In this document: positions 7,360 through 15,412 of the stretch, piece after piece
How positions within the stretch are numbered: the first letter of the stretch is position 1
Layout of the letters: each line of letters opens with the position of its first letter
Source of the DNA: Curtobacterium sp. HSID17257
Lineage (GTDB): Bacteria > Actinomycetota > Actinomycetes > Actinomycetales > Microbacteriaceae
NCBI RefSeq assembly: GCF_003989515.1
Contig: NZ_RBLU01000032.1
Location: 1-32,015 of the forward strand
Reading direction: 5' to 3'
Length of the DNA stretch: 32,015 nucleotides
Program-made: the position numbers and the translations under genes
Notes under the pieces: model-generated
The model's input: only the letters and a program-made list of their open reading frames with translations
Databases searched by the model: none
What the model was told of the DNA's origin: nothing

Positions 7360-8513
7360 CCCGCACGGGCCGCGTCGGCATCGGCTTCATCGGCGCCGGG
7401 ATGATCAGCGAGCAGTACCTGACGAACCTCACGACGTTCCCGGACGTCGAGGTGGTCCGCATCGGCGACATCGACACCGAGCGCGCGGCGGCGTCGGCGG
7501 CGAAGTGGGGCATCCCCGCGTCGGGTACCGGCGACGAGGTCCTCACCGACCCCGACGTCGAGATCGTCGTGAACCTCACCCTGCCCGCCACGCACGTCGA
7601 GGTCTCCACCGCGGCACTCCGCGCCGGCAAGCACGTCTGGAGCGAGAAGCCGATCGGCGTCGACCGCGAGAGCGCCGCCGGACTCGTGGCGCTCGCCGAC
7701 GAGCTCGGCCTGCGCCTCGGCATCGCACCGGACACCGTCCTCGGGACCGGGTGGCAGACCGCCAAGCGCGCGATCGAGGCCGGTGCGATCGGCACCCCGC
7801 TCACCGCCGTCACGAGCTTCCAGTGGCAGGGACCGGACGTGTTCCACCCGAACGCGTCCTTCCTCTACGCGAAGGGTGCCGGCCCGCTGTTCGACATGGG
7901 CCCGTACTACTTCACGGCGCTCGTGCACCTGCTCGGCCCGGTGGCGTCCGTCGTGGCGACGGGGTCCCGGTCGCGCGACACCCGGCAGCTGGTGGTCGGC
8001 CCGAACGCCGGGCAGGACTTCCCGGTCGAGGTCCCGACGCACCTGTCGGTGCTGACGTCGTTCGAGCAGGGCGGGAATGCGCAGTCCCTGCTGTCGTTCG
8101 ACACCCCGCTGTTCCGGCACGGCGTCTTCGAGGTGAACGGCACCGAGGGCACGATCGTGCTCCCGGACCCGAACACCTTCGGCGGCGGCCACCCGATCCG
8201 GATCGCCCGACCGCTCGGCACCGACGTGTCGTTCCCGATCGAGCAGGAGTGGGAGACCCTGTCCGACGAGGAGCCGACGGTCGGCCGCGGCCTCGGCGTG
8301 CTCGACATGGCGCGGGCGATCCGCGGCGGCGGTGCGCACATCGCCACCGGCGAGGTCGGCTACCACGTGCTCGACACCATGGTGGCGGTCGAGGAGTCGG
8401 TCGCGCGCCGCGCGTTCGTCGACGTCGCGTCGACGGTGGCACCGATCGCGTCGCTGCCCGAGGACTTCGATCCGCTCGCCGCGACCCTGGAGGGCGCGTC
8501 CGCCACGGTCTGA
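7356..8513 (+). CDS. Gfo/Idh/MocA family NAD(P)-dependent sugar oxidoreductase
   Basis: A 385-residue protein. The Rossmann nucleotide-binding motif IGFIGAGMIS lies at about residues 8-17. The catalytic-lysine motif SEKPIGVD (E-K-P) follows, and GPLFDMGPYYFTAL occupies the substrate-site position where many relatives have DxGxH. Family members oxidise or reduce cyclic sugars, inositols or glycosides. It overlaps the isomerase by 4 bp (ATGA) and ends the operon; a very strong hairpin begins 6 bp after the stop. Functional pairing with the isomerase and permease is inferred from gene order. Confidence 0.9.
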   Translation: MTRTGRVGIGFIGAGMISEQYLTNLTTFPDVEVVRIGDIDTERAAASAAKWGIPASGTGDEVLTDPDVEIVVNLTLPATHVEVSTAALRAGKHVWSEKPIGVDRESAAGLVALADELGLRLGIAPDTVLGTGWQTAKRAIEAGAIGTPLTAVTSFQWQGPDVFHPNASFLYAKGAGPLFDMGPYYFTALVHLLGPVASVVATGSRSRDTRQLVVGPNAGQDFPVEVPTHLSVLTSFEQGGNAQSLLSFDTPLFRHGVFEVNGTEGTIVLPDPNTFGGGHPIRIARPLGTDVSFPIEQEWETLSDEEPTVGRGLGVLDMARAIRGGGAHIATGEVGYHVLDTMVAVEESVARRAFVDVASTVAPIASLPEDFDPLAATLEGASATV

Positions 8514-8519
8514 CCGATC

Positions 8520-8575
8520 ACACGACGGTCGGGAGGCTCGGTGCCAGCCGGCACCGAGCCTCCCGACCGTCGTGT
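8520..8575. terminator. Bidirectional terminator; 26-bp perfect stem of the repeat family
   Basis: Two perfect 26-nt arms (8520-8545 and 8550-8575) are separated by the loop agcc. The arm contains GGGAGGCTCGGTGCC, shared with the palindromes at 15350 and 17758. It fills almost the whole 65-bp gap between the convergent stops at 8513 and 8579, so it can end transcription from both sides. Confidence 0.85.
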
Positions 8576-8578
8576 GGT

Positions 8579-9805
8579 TCAGGACCGCCGCAGGACGCGC
8601 TCGTAGACCGCCACCAGCTCGTCGACGCGCTGCTCGACGCGGCCGCGGGCCGCGACCAGGGCTGTGCTCGCCCGCTCGAGCCGCTCCGGCTCGTCGTGCA
8701 GCCGCCGGACGACCGCCGCGATCCCTGCGGCGTCCGGTGTCGGCGTCGTGAAGCCTCCGCCCTCGGGGACGACCTCGGCGAGGTCCGGGTCGCAGTGCAC
8801 GACCGGTAGACCGGTGGCGACGGCCTCGAGCATCACCATCGGCTGGTTGTCGAAGTCGGAGGAGCTCGACACCAGCACGTGTGCACGGTGCATGGCGGCG
8901 AGGACCGCCTCGTGCGGGGTCGAGCCGTGCAGCCGGACCGGGGTGCCGACCGCGGCGCGGGCGACCGCTGCACGCGCGACGCCGTCGCCGAGCACGTCGA
9001 CCACGGTGCCGGGCGGGAACGACCGGGCGGCCTCGACCAGGACCTCCGGGCGCTTCTCGGGCGACAGCCGCCCGACCCACAGCACCCGCAGCGGCTCGTC
9101 GGCCGCCCGGGTCCGGACCACCGCGGGACCGATCGCGTCGAGGACCGCGGGCTCGATGCCGTTCGAGACGACCGACACCGGGGTCCGCACGCCCCGGTCG
9201 ACGAGCTTGTCGGCGAAGTGCCGCGACGGGACCACCACGTGGTCGCTCGCCCGTGACTGTGCGAGCATGACCCGCCACATCCGCCGCGCCGTCCGGGTGC
9301 GGGTGTACGGGGCGTCGGCCGCGACCCGGATGCCTCGGCGGGGGACCTGCGTCGCGTGCAGGACGGCGAGCAGCACCGTCGTGACGGCGGGGACGGGGAG
9401 CACGTTCCGCGTGTAGACGTCGATGCGGCCGTGCATCGTGTGCACCACCGGGACGTCGAGGTCCTGCGCGGCACGGAGCCCGCCGAGCGCGGCGAACATC
9501 TCGGAGTGGGTGTGCACGACGTCGATCCGGCGCGCGGCGAACTCGCGACGGAGCAGGGCGCGGAGGCGACGCGGGGACCACGCGAACGGGTAGCCGTCGG
9601 GGCGGAACACGGGGGAGACGGGCAGACCGACGACGGCCGGCACGGCGGCGCTGCCCGCCGTGTGCGCGGGGCCCGCCGGGTCGTCCGGACAGAACACCGT
9701 GACGTCGTGTCCGGCCGCGGTGAGCGCCTCGGCCAGGGAGCGCACCGCCGTCTGGACGCCCCCGAGCGTCGGTAGGTAGTAGTCGGTGACCAGCGCGATC
9801 CGCAC
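8579..9805 (-). CDS. Glycosyltransferase family 4 (GT-B)
   Basis: A 408-residue GT-B enzyme. The N-terminal acceptor domain begins MRIALVTDYYLPTLGGVQTAV with the glycine-rich GGV loop, and HTHSEMFAALG and VHTMHGRIDVYTRN follow. The C-terminal donor domain has LRVLWVGRLSPEKRPEVLVEA and the nucleotide-sugar binding region SSSSDFDNQPMVMLEAVATGLPVV. These retaining enzymes transfer a hexose or mannose to lipids such as phosphatidylinositol or diacylglycerol, or to other glycans; acceptor unknown. The start is GTG 9805, lacking a Shine-Dalgarno but preceded by TAGGCT plus 6 nt. It is divergent from the epimerase-MBL-ketosynthase operon, 62 bp away. Confidence 0.88.
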   Translation of the reverse strand: MRIALVTDYYLPTLGGVQTAVRSLAEALTAAGHDVTVFCPDDPAGPAHTAGSAAVPAVVGLPVSPVFRPDGYPFAWSPRRLRALLRREFAARRIDVVHTHSEMFAALGGLRAAQDLDVPVVHTMHGRIDVYTRNVLPVPAVTTVLLAVLHATQVPRRGIRVAADAPYTRTRTARRMWRVMLAQSRASDHVVVPSRHFADKLVDRGVRTPVSVVSNGIEPAVLDAIGPAVVRTRAADEPLRVLWVGRLSPEKRPEVLVEAARSFPPGTVVDVLGDGVARAAVARAAVGTPVRLHGSTPHEAVLAAMHRAHVLVSSSSDFDNQPMVMLEAVATGLPVVHCDPDLAEVVPEGGGFTTPTPDAAGIAAVVRRLHDEPERLERASTALVAARGRVEQRVDELVAVYERVLRRS

Positions 9806-9811
9806 GCCCCG

Positions 9812-9817
9812 AGCCTA
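9812..9817 (-). promoter_or_regulatory. Leaderless -10 box of the GT4 gene
   Basis: On the minus strand this reads TAGGCT, then CGGGGC and the GTG start. No ribosome site is present, and the spacing matches leaderless actinobacterial transcripts that begin at the start codon. Confidence 0.5.
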
Positions 9818-9854
9818 GGGGGCCTCCCGTTCCTGCCGGCTCCGGACGTGCTCG

Positions 9855-9860
9855 TAGGAT
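9855..9860 (+). promoter_or_regulatory. Leaderless -10 box of the epimerase operon
   Basis: TAGGAT is followed by 7 nt and ATG 9868. CTGCCG sits 16 nt upstream as a weak -35. AGGA inside the box could alternatively serve as a Shine-Dalgarno. Confidence 0.5.
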
Positions 9861-9867
9861 CTGCGGC

Positions 9868-10884
9868 ATGGGGGGAACAGGCACCGGGGAGCGAGCACTG
9901 GTCACCGGGGCGAGCGGGTTCGTCGGCGGCCACGTCGTGCGGACCCTGCGCGACCACGGCTACCGCGTCACGGCGTCCGGCCGTCGAGCCTCGGCCCTGC
10001 CCGCCGGCGACGTGCACGTCGGGGACCTCGACGACCTCGCCCGCGCCGACGTCCCCGCGGACGTCGTCGTGCACTGCGCGGCGCTCAGTTCGCCGTGGGG
10101 TCCGTGGTCGGCCTTCGAGCACGCCAACGTCACCGGGACCGATCGGGTGCTCGAGTACGCGCGTCGCGTCGGGGCGCGGCGGCTCGTGCACGTGTCGTCA
10201 CCCGGCATCTACGCCGCACCGCGCGACCGGCTCGACATCCGCGAGGACCAGGTCGACCCGAGCCGCCCGATGAACCACTACATCCGCTCGAAGCTGCACG
10301 CCGAGGCCCTCCTCCGTGCCGCGACGGGCGACCCCGACGGACCCGAGATCGTCGTCCTGCGGCCGCGCGGCATCATCGGCGCGGGGGACACCGGGCTCGT
10401 CCCGAGGCTGCTCCGCGTCCACGAACGGGTCGGAGTGCCCCTCCTGCGCGGCGGCCGCGGGCTCGTCGACCTCACCGCGGTCGAGAACGTCGCGCACGCC
10501 GTCCGGCTCGCGGCCGAGGTGCCCGAGGCCGCCGGGCTGGCGTTCAACATCACGAACGGCGACCCGCGCCCGTTCGTCGAGCTGCTCGACCAGCTGCTCA
10601 CCGGACTCGGGACGCGCCCGCGGCACCTGCACCTGCCCGCCGGACCGGTGTCCGCACTGGCCACCGTGCTCGAGGCCGTGTGCGCGCTGCTGCCGGGGCA
10701 GCCCGAACCGCCGATCACCCGCTACACCGTGTCGACGATCACGCACTCGCAGACGCTCGACCTGTCCCGTGCCCGACGGGTGCTCGGGTACGAGCCGATC
10801 GTCGGGCTCGACGAGGCACTGGCGAGCTACGCGACCGCCGGGCACCCACATGACCGAGCGGCCGGCGGACCGCCGCGTGGCTGA
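9868..10884 (+). CDS. NAD(P)-dependent epimerase/dehydratase (extended SDR, 3-beta-HSD/OleD-like)
   Basis: A 338-residue extended short-chain dehydrogenase. The nucleotide-binding motif GASGFVG lies at residues 14-20. Catalytic residues are visible as VSSPGIY around S110-S111 and the YIRSK motif (Y138, K142). The segment VLRPRGIIGAGDTGLVPRLL is typical of 3-beta-hydroxysteroid dehydrogenase and OleD-like reductases, which act on lipid-like beta-keto or beta-hydroxy substrates. It leads an operon with an MBL-fold hydrolase and a ketosynthase III, so a role in reducing a fatty or polyketide-like intermediate is plausible (inference). It lies about 20 kb from oleA-oleBC and is not next to it. 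Confidence 0.85.
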   Translation: MGGTGTGERALVTGASGFVGGHVVRTLRDHGYRVTASGRRASALPAGDVHVGDLDDLARADVPADVVVHCAALSSPWGPWSAFEHANVTGTDRVLEYARRVGARRLVHVSSPGIYAAPRDRLDIREDQVDPSRPMNHYIRSKLHAEALLRAATGDPDGPEIVVLRPRGIIGAGDTGLVPRLLRVHERVGVPLLRGGRGLVDLTAVENVAHAVRLAAEVPEAAGLAFNITNGDPRPFVELLDQLLTGLGTRPRHLHLPAGPVSALATVLEAVCALLPGQPEPPITRYTVSTITHSQTLDLSRARRVLGYEPIVGLDEALASYATAGHPHDRAAGGPPRG

Positions 10885-11734
10885 GCGTCCGACGGACGGC
10901 CGCGTCGCGGAGCCCCCGCTCGGTGTCCTGCGTGCCGCCGCGTGCGGGTGGACGACCCACGACGTGCGCGGTCTCCTCCGGGGTGCTCCGCGCGACCGCC
11001 GGATGTTCCCCGCGAACGTGTTCACCTGGACCGGCCCGGACCGTACGGTGCTGTTCGACACCGGGTACGCGCCCCTGCCGTGGCGGACCGGTGCCGCCGG
11101 GTGGGCGTACCGACGCCTGCTCCCGCCCGTGGTCCCGGTGGGCAGCACGCTCGCCGACGCCGTCGACACGGACGCCGTCACGCACGTCGTCCTGTCGCAC
11201 CTGCACCCCGACCACGTCGGTGGGCTGGCCGCGGTCCCACGCGCCCGGGTGCTGGTCACCGAGGCCGTCGCCCGCAGCGTCGCCCGACCGCGGGTGCTCG
11301 CCGGTCAGCTGCACGGACTGCTGCCCGAGGGCCTCGTCGACCGGCTGCAGGTGATCCCGGACAGCGCGTTCGGCCCCGCAGGCGCCGGGCCGCTCGCCGC
11401 CGTCGGGCTGGCCACCGCCGACCCGTTCGGCGACGGTCACACCCGGCTCGTGCGCCTGCCCGGACATGCGGACGGGCACCTCGGCCTGCTGGTCGAGGAC
11501 CGCGCGCTGCTCGCCGGGGACGCCGCGTGGAGCCGCGACCTGCTCGGGCGGGAACGCGACCTGCGCCTCCTGCCGCGCGCGGTCGCCCACGACGCCGGAG
11601 CGCAGCGCGACACCGCCGATCGCCTGCTCGCGCTCGAGCGCGCAGGTGTCAGACTGCTCTTCAGCCACGACGAGCACAGGACCGGGGTGGACCTGCTCGA
11701 CGACGAGGACGACGAGGACCGAGGGGGACCATGA
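10850..11734 (+). CDS. MBL-fold metallo-hydrolase
   Basis: About 294 residues with intact metal ligands: SHLHPDHVGG gives H117, H119, D121 and H122; VRLPGHADGH and LLAGDAAWS give the next His and Asp; LFSHDEH near the C-terminus supplies the last His. The fold hydrolyses thioesters, lactones or phosphoesters with a di-metal centre. ATG 10850 overlaps the epimerase by 35 bp; GTG 10877 is an alternative start. It also overlaps the following ketosynthase by 4 bp. In this context a lactonase or thioesterase releasing the ketosynthase product is a reasonable guess. Confidence 0.85.
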   Translation: MTERPADRRVAERPTDGRVAEPPLGVLRAAACGWTTHDVRGLLRGAPRDRRMFPANVFTWTGPDRTVLFDTGYAPLPWRTGAAGWAYRRLLPPVVPVGSTLADAVDTDAVTHVVLSHLHPDHVGGLAAVPRARVLVTEAVARSVARPRVLAGQLHGLLPEGLVDRLQVIPDSAFGPAGAGPLAAVGLATADPFGDGHTRLVRLPGHADGHLGLLVEDRALLAGDAAWSRDLLGRERDLRLLPRAVAHDAGAQRDTADRLLALERAGVRLLFSHDEHRTGVDLLDDEDDEDRGGP

Positions 11735-12672
11735 AGCACTGCGCCATCGCCGGTTGGGGGACAGCACTGCCGGACCGGACGGTCACCTACGGCAGCGGAG
11801 CACGGACCGTCACCCGGTACCGCATCGCCGACGACGTGTCGCACCTCGACATGCTCACTGCGGCCGCGTCCCGGGCGATCGAGCACGCCGGCATCGACGC
11901 CGCCGACCTCGACCTGGTCATCGCCGCCTGCGCTGCGGGCGTCCAACCGATCCCGTGCACGGCGGCCCTCGTGATGGAGCAGGTCGCTCCCGATGCCCGG
12001 GCTGCCGCACTCGACGTCAACTCGACCTGCACGAGCTTCATCACCGCGCTCGACATCGCCTCCCGGTACCTGGAGGACGGCGACCACGAGCGCGTGCTCG
12101 TCGTGTCCGGTGACGTCGGGTCGCGCTTCCTCGACCCAGCCGAGCGCGAGTCCGCCGAGCTGTTCTCGGACGCCGCGGCCGCGGTCGTGCTCACCCGCGG
12201 CGACGGCACGCAGGGGGTGTTGTCGGCGCTGCAGCAGACCTGGCCGGAGCACGCCCACGACACCGAGCTCCGGGGCGGCCTGTCCCGGTACCCCGCGCAG
12301 CAGTACGCCGACGGCGACCCGGCGGACTACCTGTTCGACATGCACGGCCGACGCGCCCTGACCGGGATGCTCCGCGTGCTGCCCGGGTTCTTCGCGCGGT
12401 TCTGGGAGCGCAGCGGACTCGGGCTCGACGACGTCGACCTGGTCGTGCCGCACCAGGCCAGCGGAGCGATCGGACTCGCGATGCGCCGGCTCGGGATCCC
12501 GACCGACAAGTACGTCGACGAGGTCGCCGCGTTCGGGAACTCGGTGTCCTCGTCGGTGCCGTTCATGCTCGCGCGGTGCCTCGACGACGGACGACTCCGA
12601 CGGGGCGACACCGTGCTGCTCTGCGGGACGGCGGCGGGCCTGACCGCGAACGCCCTCGCGCTGCGCCTCTGA
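11731..12672 (+). CDS. 3-oxoacyl-ACP synthase III-type ketosynthase
   Basis: A 313-residue thiolase-fold enzyme with the complete Cys-His-Asn triad: C100 in DVNSTCTSF, H241 in VVPHQASG and N270 in AAFGNSVSSS. KAS III enzymes condense an acyl-CoA with a malonyl unit. A single copy of fabH in a fatty-acid operon would be expected to sit with fabD and acpP; here the partners are an SDR and an MBL hydrolase, so this is more likely a secondary-metabolism or lipid-modifying enzyme. GAGGGGG precedes ATG 11731, which overlaps the MBL gene by 4 bp. It has little resemblance in detail to the second ketosynthase (oleA) in this window. Confidence 0.88.
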   Translation: MKHCAIAGWGTALPDRTVTYGSGARTVTRYRIADDVSHLDMLTAAASRAIEHAGIDAADLDLVIAACAAGVQPIPCTAALVMEQVAPDARAAALDVNSTCTSFITALDIASRYLEDGDHERVLVVSGDVGSRFLDPAERESAELFSDAAAAVVLTRGDGTQGVLSALQQTWPEHAHDTELRGGLSRYPAQQYADGDPADYLFDMHGRRALTGMLRVLPGFFARFWERSGLGLDDVDLVVPHQASGAIGLAMRRLGIPTDKYVDEVAAFGNSVSSSVPFMLARCLDDGRLRRGDTVLLCGTAAGLTANALALRL

Positions 12673-12714
12673 CGAATGCGGTCAGCGCCGCGACGGGTTC
12701 GATTCGGGTACGAC

Positions 12715-12746
12715 GACGCCCCCGCCGCAACTGCGACGGGGGCGTC
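12715..12746. terminator. Terminator hairpin after the ketosynthase operon
   Basis: Perfect 10-bp arms GACGCCCCCG / CGGGGGCGTC with a 12-nt loop that itself can pair (CGCA / TGCG). It lies in the 150-bp gap between convergent genes and is unrelated in sequence to the GGGAGGC palindrome family. Nothing else is seen in that gap. Confidence 0.8.
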
Positions 12747-12822
12747 CGATGGCCCCTGATCCCCGGGGAGGCCACCGCTGGTCCGGTGGACCGCCCAGCA
12801 CCGGACGGCCCACCGAGGTCGA

Positions 12823-13281
12823 TCAGCGCGCGGTGCGTCCCGCACGGGGGAGCAGCACACCGAGGACGATCATCGCGACCGCGAGGAACGCGTGCAGGAC
12901 GTTGTCGGCGCTGTTCAGCGGGACGAAGTTCGCCGCACCGGCCATGTTCGCGACGAAGAGGCCGAAGACGAACAGCACGGCGTAGACGATGCCGCCGATG
13001 AGCAGGTAGGAGCGCGAGCCGGCGGCGGAGCGGGCGGCGAGGATGCCGACGATGCCGAACAGCAGGTGCACGATGTTGTGCAGCGCCGACACCTGGAAGA
13101 GCCCGAGGAGCATGGCCATCGAGCTGTTGCCGGCGAACGACATGGTGCCCATGTCCATGGTCAGGCCGGGGATGAAGCCGGCGACGCCGACGATGAGGAA
13201 GACGACGCCGAAGAGCAGTGCGCCCTTCTGGACGAGGGTCGAAGCGAAACCGGTACGGGGTGATGCCGCGTTGCTGGTCAT
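12823..13281 (-). CDS. DUF4383 membrane protein
   Basis: A 152-residue protein with four predicted membrane helices. It matches the DUF4383 pattern: an N-terminal helix with a GVAGFIPG turn, then SALHNIVHLLFGIVGILAAR, a third helix with YAVLFVFGLF, and a final segment with NSADNVLHAFLAVAMIVLGV. The repeated LHxxVHLLFG / NxLHAFLA motifs are characteristic. Function unknown; such genes are common in actinobacteria. The start is ATG 13281 because GGAAGGA lies 7 nt upstream; an ATG nine codons earlier has no ribosome site. The 251 bp up to the next gene hold no other gene. Confidence 0.88.
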   Translation of the reverse strand: MTSNAASPRTGFASTLVQKGALLFGVVFLIVGVAGFIPGLTMDMGTMSFAGNSSMAMLLGLFQVSALHNIVHLLFGIVGILAARSAAGSRSYLLIGGIVYAVLFVFGLFVANMAGAANFVPLNSADNVLHAFLAVAMIVLGVLLPRAGRTAR

Positions 13282-13519
13282 GGTGCAGTCCTTCCGAGTG
13301 CGTTCCACGACGGCGTCTCGGGATCACCGCACTGGGGCAGCGTCGTCGTCGTACAGGGGTTTCGGAGCAGGCGCGCAGCCGGATTGGTGCGTCGTCGGGG
13401 TGTCCTTCCAGCGCGGTCGACGACGTTGCTCGGCGCCCTCCCGCGATCTGCCGTGTCCTCCTGGGGGATGACCTCGGGTCTCCACCCGTGGGGGGACGCG
13501 CCGGGCAGGGCTCCGGAAA

Positions 13520-13525
13520 TAGCGT
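13520..13525 (+). promoter_or_regulatory. Leaderless -10 box of the ABC exporter operon
   Basis: TAGCGT is followed by 7 nt and GTG 13533. The same hexamer and spacing precede the sensor-kinase start. It decides for GTG 13533 over the in-frame GTG at 13524, which lies inside the box. Confidence 0.5.
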
Positions 13526-13532
13526 GGACCTC

Positions 13533-14453
13533 GTGATCGAGATCGAGCATCTGTCCAAGCGCTACGGCGCCAAGACCGCCGTGGACGACATCTCCTTCGT
13601 CGTCCGCCCGGGCAGCGTCACCGGCTTCCTCGGCCCGAACGGCGCCGGGAAGTCCACGACCATGCGGATGATCATGGGCCTCGACACGCCCACGTCCGGG
13701 CGGGTCCGGGTGAACGGCCAGGAGTACCGATCCTTCCGCGACCCGCTCCGCCAGGTCGGTGCGCTGCTCGAGGCGAAGGCCGTCCACTCCGGGCGCAGCG
13801 CGTACAACCACCTGCTCTCGCTCGCGGCGACGCACGGCATCCCGAAGTCCCGCGTGCACCACGTGATCGAGCTCACCGGGCTCGAGTCGGTCGCGAAGAA
13901 GCGCGTCGGCGGGTTCTCCCTCGGCATGGGGCAGCGGCTCGGCATTGCGGCGGCGCTGCTCGGCGACCCGAAGACCCTGATCCTGGACGAGCCGGTGAAC
14001 GGTCTCGACCCGGACGGCGTCGTGTGGGTGCGCCAGCTCGCCCGGCACCTGGCGTCCGAGGGCCGCACCGTGTTCCTCTCCAGCCACCTGATGAGCGAGA
14101 TGGCGCAGACCGCCGACCGTGTGGTCGTGCTCGGTCGCGGCAAGGTGCTCGCGGACGCCCCGATCGCCGAGTTCGTCGCCGGCAGCGGGCAGGGCGGCGC
14201 GGCGCGCACCCTCGTCCGGACGCCGCACCCCGACCAGCTCTTCGGTGCGGTCGGGTCGGCCGCGTCGTCGATCACCCCGCGCGAGGACGGCGCCTTCGTG
14301 GTCGTCGGCCCCGACGCGCAGCAGATCGGCACCATCGCCGCGCAGAGCGGTGCGGTGCTCCACGAACTCACCCCGATGGGTGCGAGCCTCGAGGAGGCGT
14401 ACATGGCCCTGACCAAGGACGAGGTCGAGTACCAGGCGGAGGTCGCCCGATGA
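13533..14453 (+). CDS. ABC transporter ATP-binding protein (BcrA/DrrA-like)
   Basis: A 306-residue nucleotide-binding subunit of an ABC-2 exporter. Walker A is GPNGAGKST, the signature motif is FSLGMGQRLGIA and Walker B is TLILDEPVNGLDPDG, followed by the SSHLMSEM switch His. The C-terminal extension (about 215-306, ending ELTPMGASLEEAYMALTKDEVEY) is typical of BcrA-like bacitracin/lantibiotic-type exporters. Translation from GTG 13533 gives the usual IEIEHLSKRYG N-terminus. It overlaps its permease by 4 bp (ATGA). The cargo is not known. Confidence 0.9.
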   Translation: MIEIEHLSKRYGAKTAVDDISFVVRPGSVTGFLGPNGAGKSTTMRMIMGLDTPTSGRVRVNGQEYRSFRDPLRQVGALLEAKAVHSGRSAYNHLLSLAATHGIPKSRVHHVIELTGLESVAKKRVGGFSLGMGQRLGIAAALLGDPKTLILDEPVNGLDPDGVVWVRQLARHLASEGRTVFLSSHLMSEMAQTADRVVVLGRGKVLADAPIAEFVAGSGQGGAARTLVRTPHPDQLFGAVGSAASSITPREDGAFVVVGPDAQQIGTIAAQSGAVLHELTPMGASLEEAYMALTKDEVEYQAEVAR

Positions 14454-15307
14454 GCGCCGCGACCGCCACCGCGATGCCGAGCAGCGTCGGCCTGGGCTTC
14501 GGACGACTGGTCCGCAGCGAGTGGATCAAGTTCCGCAGCATCCGCTCCACCTGGTGGTGCTACGCGATCATCGTCGCCCTGACGATCGGGCTCGGTGCAC
14601 TGCTCGGGCTCTACGCGCCGATCGTCGGCCTGCCCGAGGGCGCCGAGGTGACCCAGGCGGTCGCGAACGCGCAGATCGTGAACCTCAGCATCTCGTCGGT
14701 CGGCTTCACCGTGCTGGTCGCTGCGGTGCTGGGCGTCCTCATCATCACGGGTGAGTACGGCACGGGACAGGTCCGGTCGACCTTCACCGCCGATCCCGGC
14801 CGCACCGGTGCCGTCCTGGCCAAGGCCGTCGTCCTCGCCGTCGCCACCTTCGTGGTCAGCGTGGTCGCCACGTGGATCGGCGTCGCGCTCGTCACGCTCT
14901 TCCAGGCCGACAAGGGCGTCGAGGCCGACCTGGCCGACCCCGCGGTGTTCATGCCGATCCTCGGCTCGTCCGTCTACGTGACGGGGATCGCGCTGCTCGC
15001 CTTCGGCATCGGGCTCCTCGTCCGCTCGAGCGCCGGCGGCATCGCCATCGCGCTCGGTGTGCTGCTCGTGCTGCCGATCGTGCTGCAGCTCGTCGCCGGA
15101 CTGGTGGACCAGCAGTGGCTCCTCGACGGGTCGCGCTTCCTGCCCGACCAGGCCGGCAGCCAGCTCTACACGTACGAGCGGTCCGCGGACCAGCCCGCGC
15201 CCGAGGGCGTCGTGCTGAACGGCTGGTCCGGCGGCGGGATCCTCGCGGCGTGGGTCGTCGCGATCGGCGTCATCGCGGTGGCCGCGGTCAAGAAGCGCGA
15301 CGTCTGA
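14450..15307 (+). CDS. ABC-2 type transporter permease
   Basis: About 285 residues and roughly six membrane helices. The N-terminus RLVRSEWIKFRSIRSTWW is the usual cytoplasmic lead of BcrB-like permeases. GVLIITGEYGTGQVRSTFTADPGR after the second helix is the family-typical cytoplasmic loop with the conserved GEY. A last helix runs into the basic C-terminus AAVKKRDV. GGAGG lies 8 nt before ATG 14450, which overlaps the ATPase stop. It forms the membrane half of the exporter. Confidence 0.88.
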   Translation: MSAATATAMPSSVGLGFGRLVRSEWIKFRSIRSTWWCYAIIVALTIGLGALLGLYAPIVGLPEGAEVTQAVANAQIVNLSISSVGFTVLVAAVLGVLIITGEYGTGQVRSTFTADPGRTGAVLAKAVVLAVATFVVSVVATWIGVALVTLFQADKGVEADLADPAVFMPILGSSVYVTGIALLAFGIGLLVRSSAGGIAIALGVLLVLPIVLQLVAGLVDQQWLLDGSRFLPDQAGSQLYTYERSADQPAPEGVVLNGWSGGGILAAWVVAIGVIAVAAVKKRDV

Positions 15308-15349
15308 CGACGAGGGCCGCTGACGGTCACGACGTGACCACGAGACGCA

Positions 15350-15387
15350 ACGGGAGGCTCGGTGCCAGCTGGCACCGAGCCTCCCGT
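15350..15387. terminator. 38-bp perfect palindrome (repeat family), convergent terminator
   Basis: The arm acgggaggctcggtgcc (17 nt) is followed by the self-complementary agct and the exact reverse complement. It lies between the convergent stops at 15307 and 15413. The core is identical to that of the palindrome at 8520. Confidence 0.82.
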
Positions 15388-15412
15388 CCGTCCGCAGCCG
15401 GGTACCGGCGGG

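Noticed and set aside
6933-9905. 990-codon open frame on the minus strand
   Set aside because: It runs antisense through the isomerase, dehydrogenase and in a shifted frame through the GT4 gene; its Arg/Pro/Gly-rich translation is typical of a high-GC shadow frame. The real genes show clear motifs.
13218-13532. Longer N-terminus for the ABC ATPase
   Set aside because: The extension is unlike any ATPase N-terminus and antisense to the start of DUF4383; GTG 13533 gives the usual IEIEHLSKRYG.
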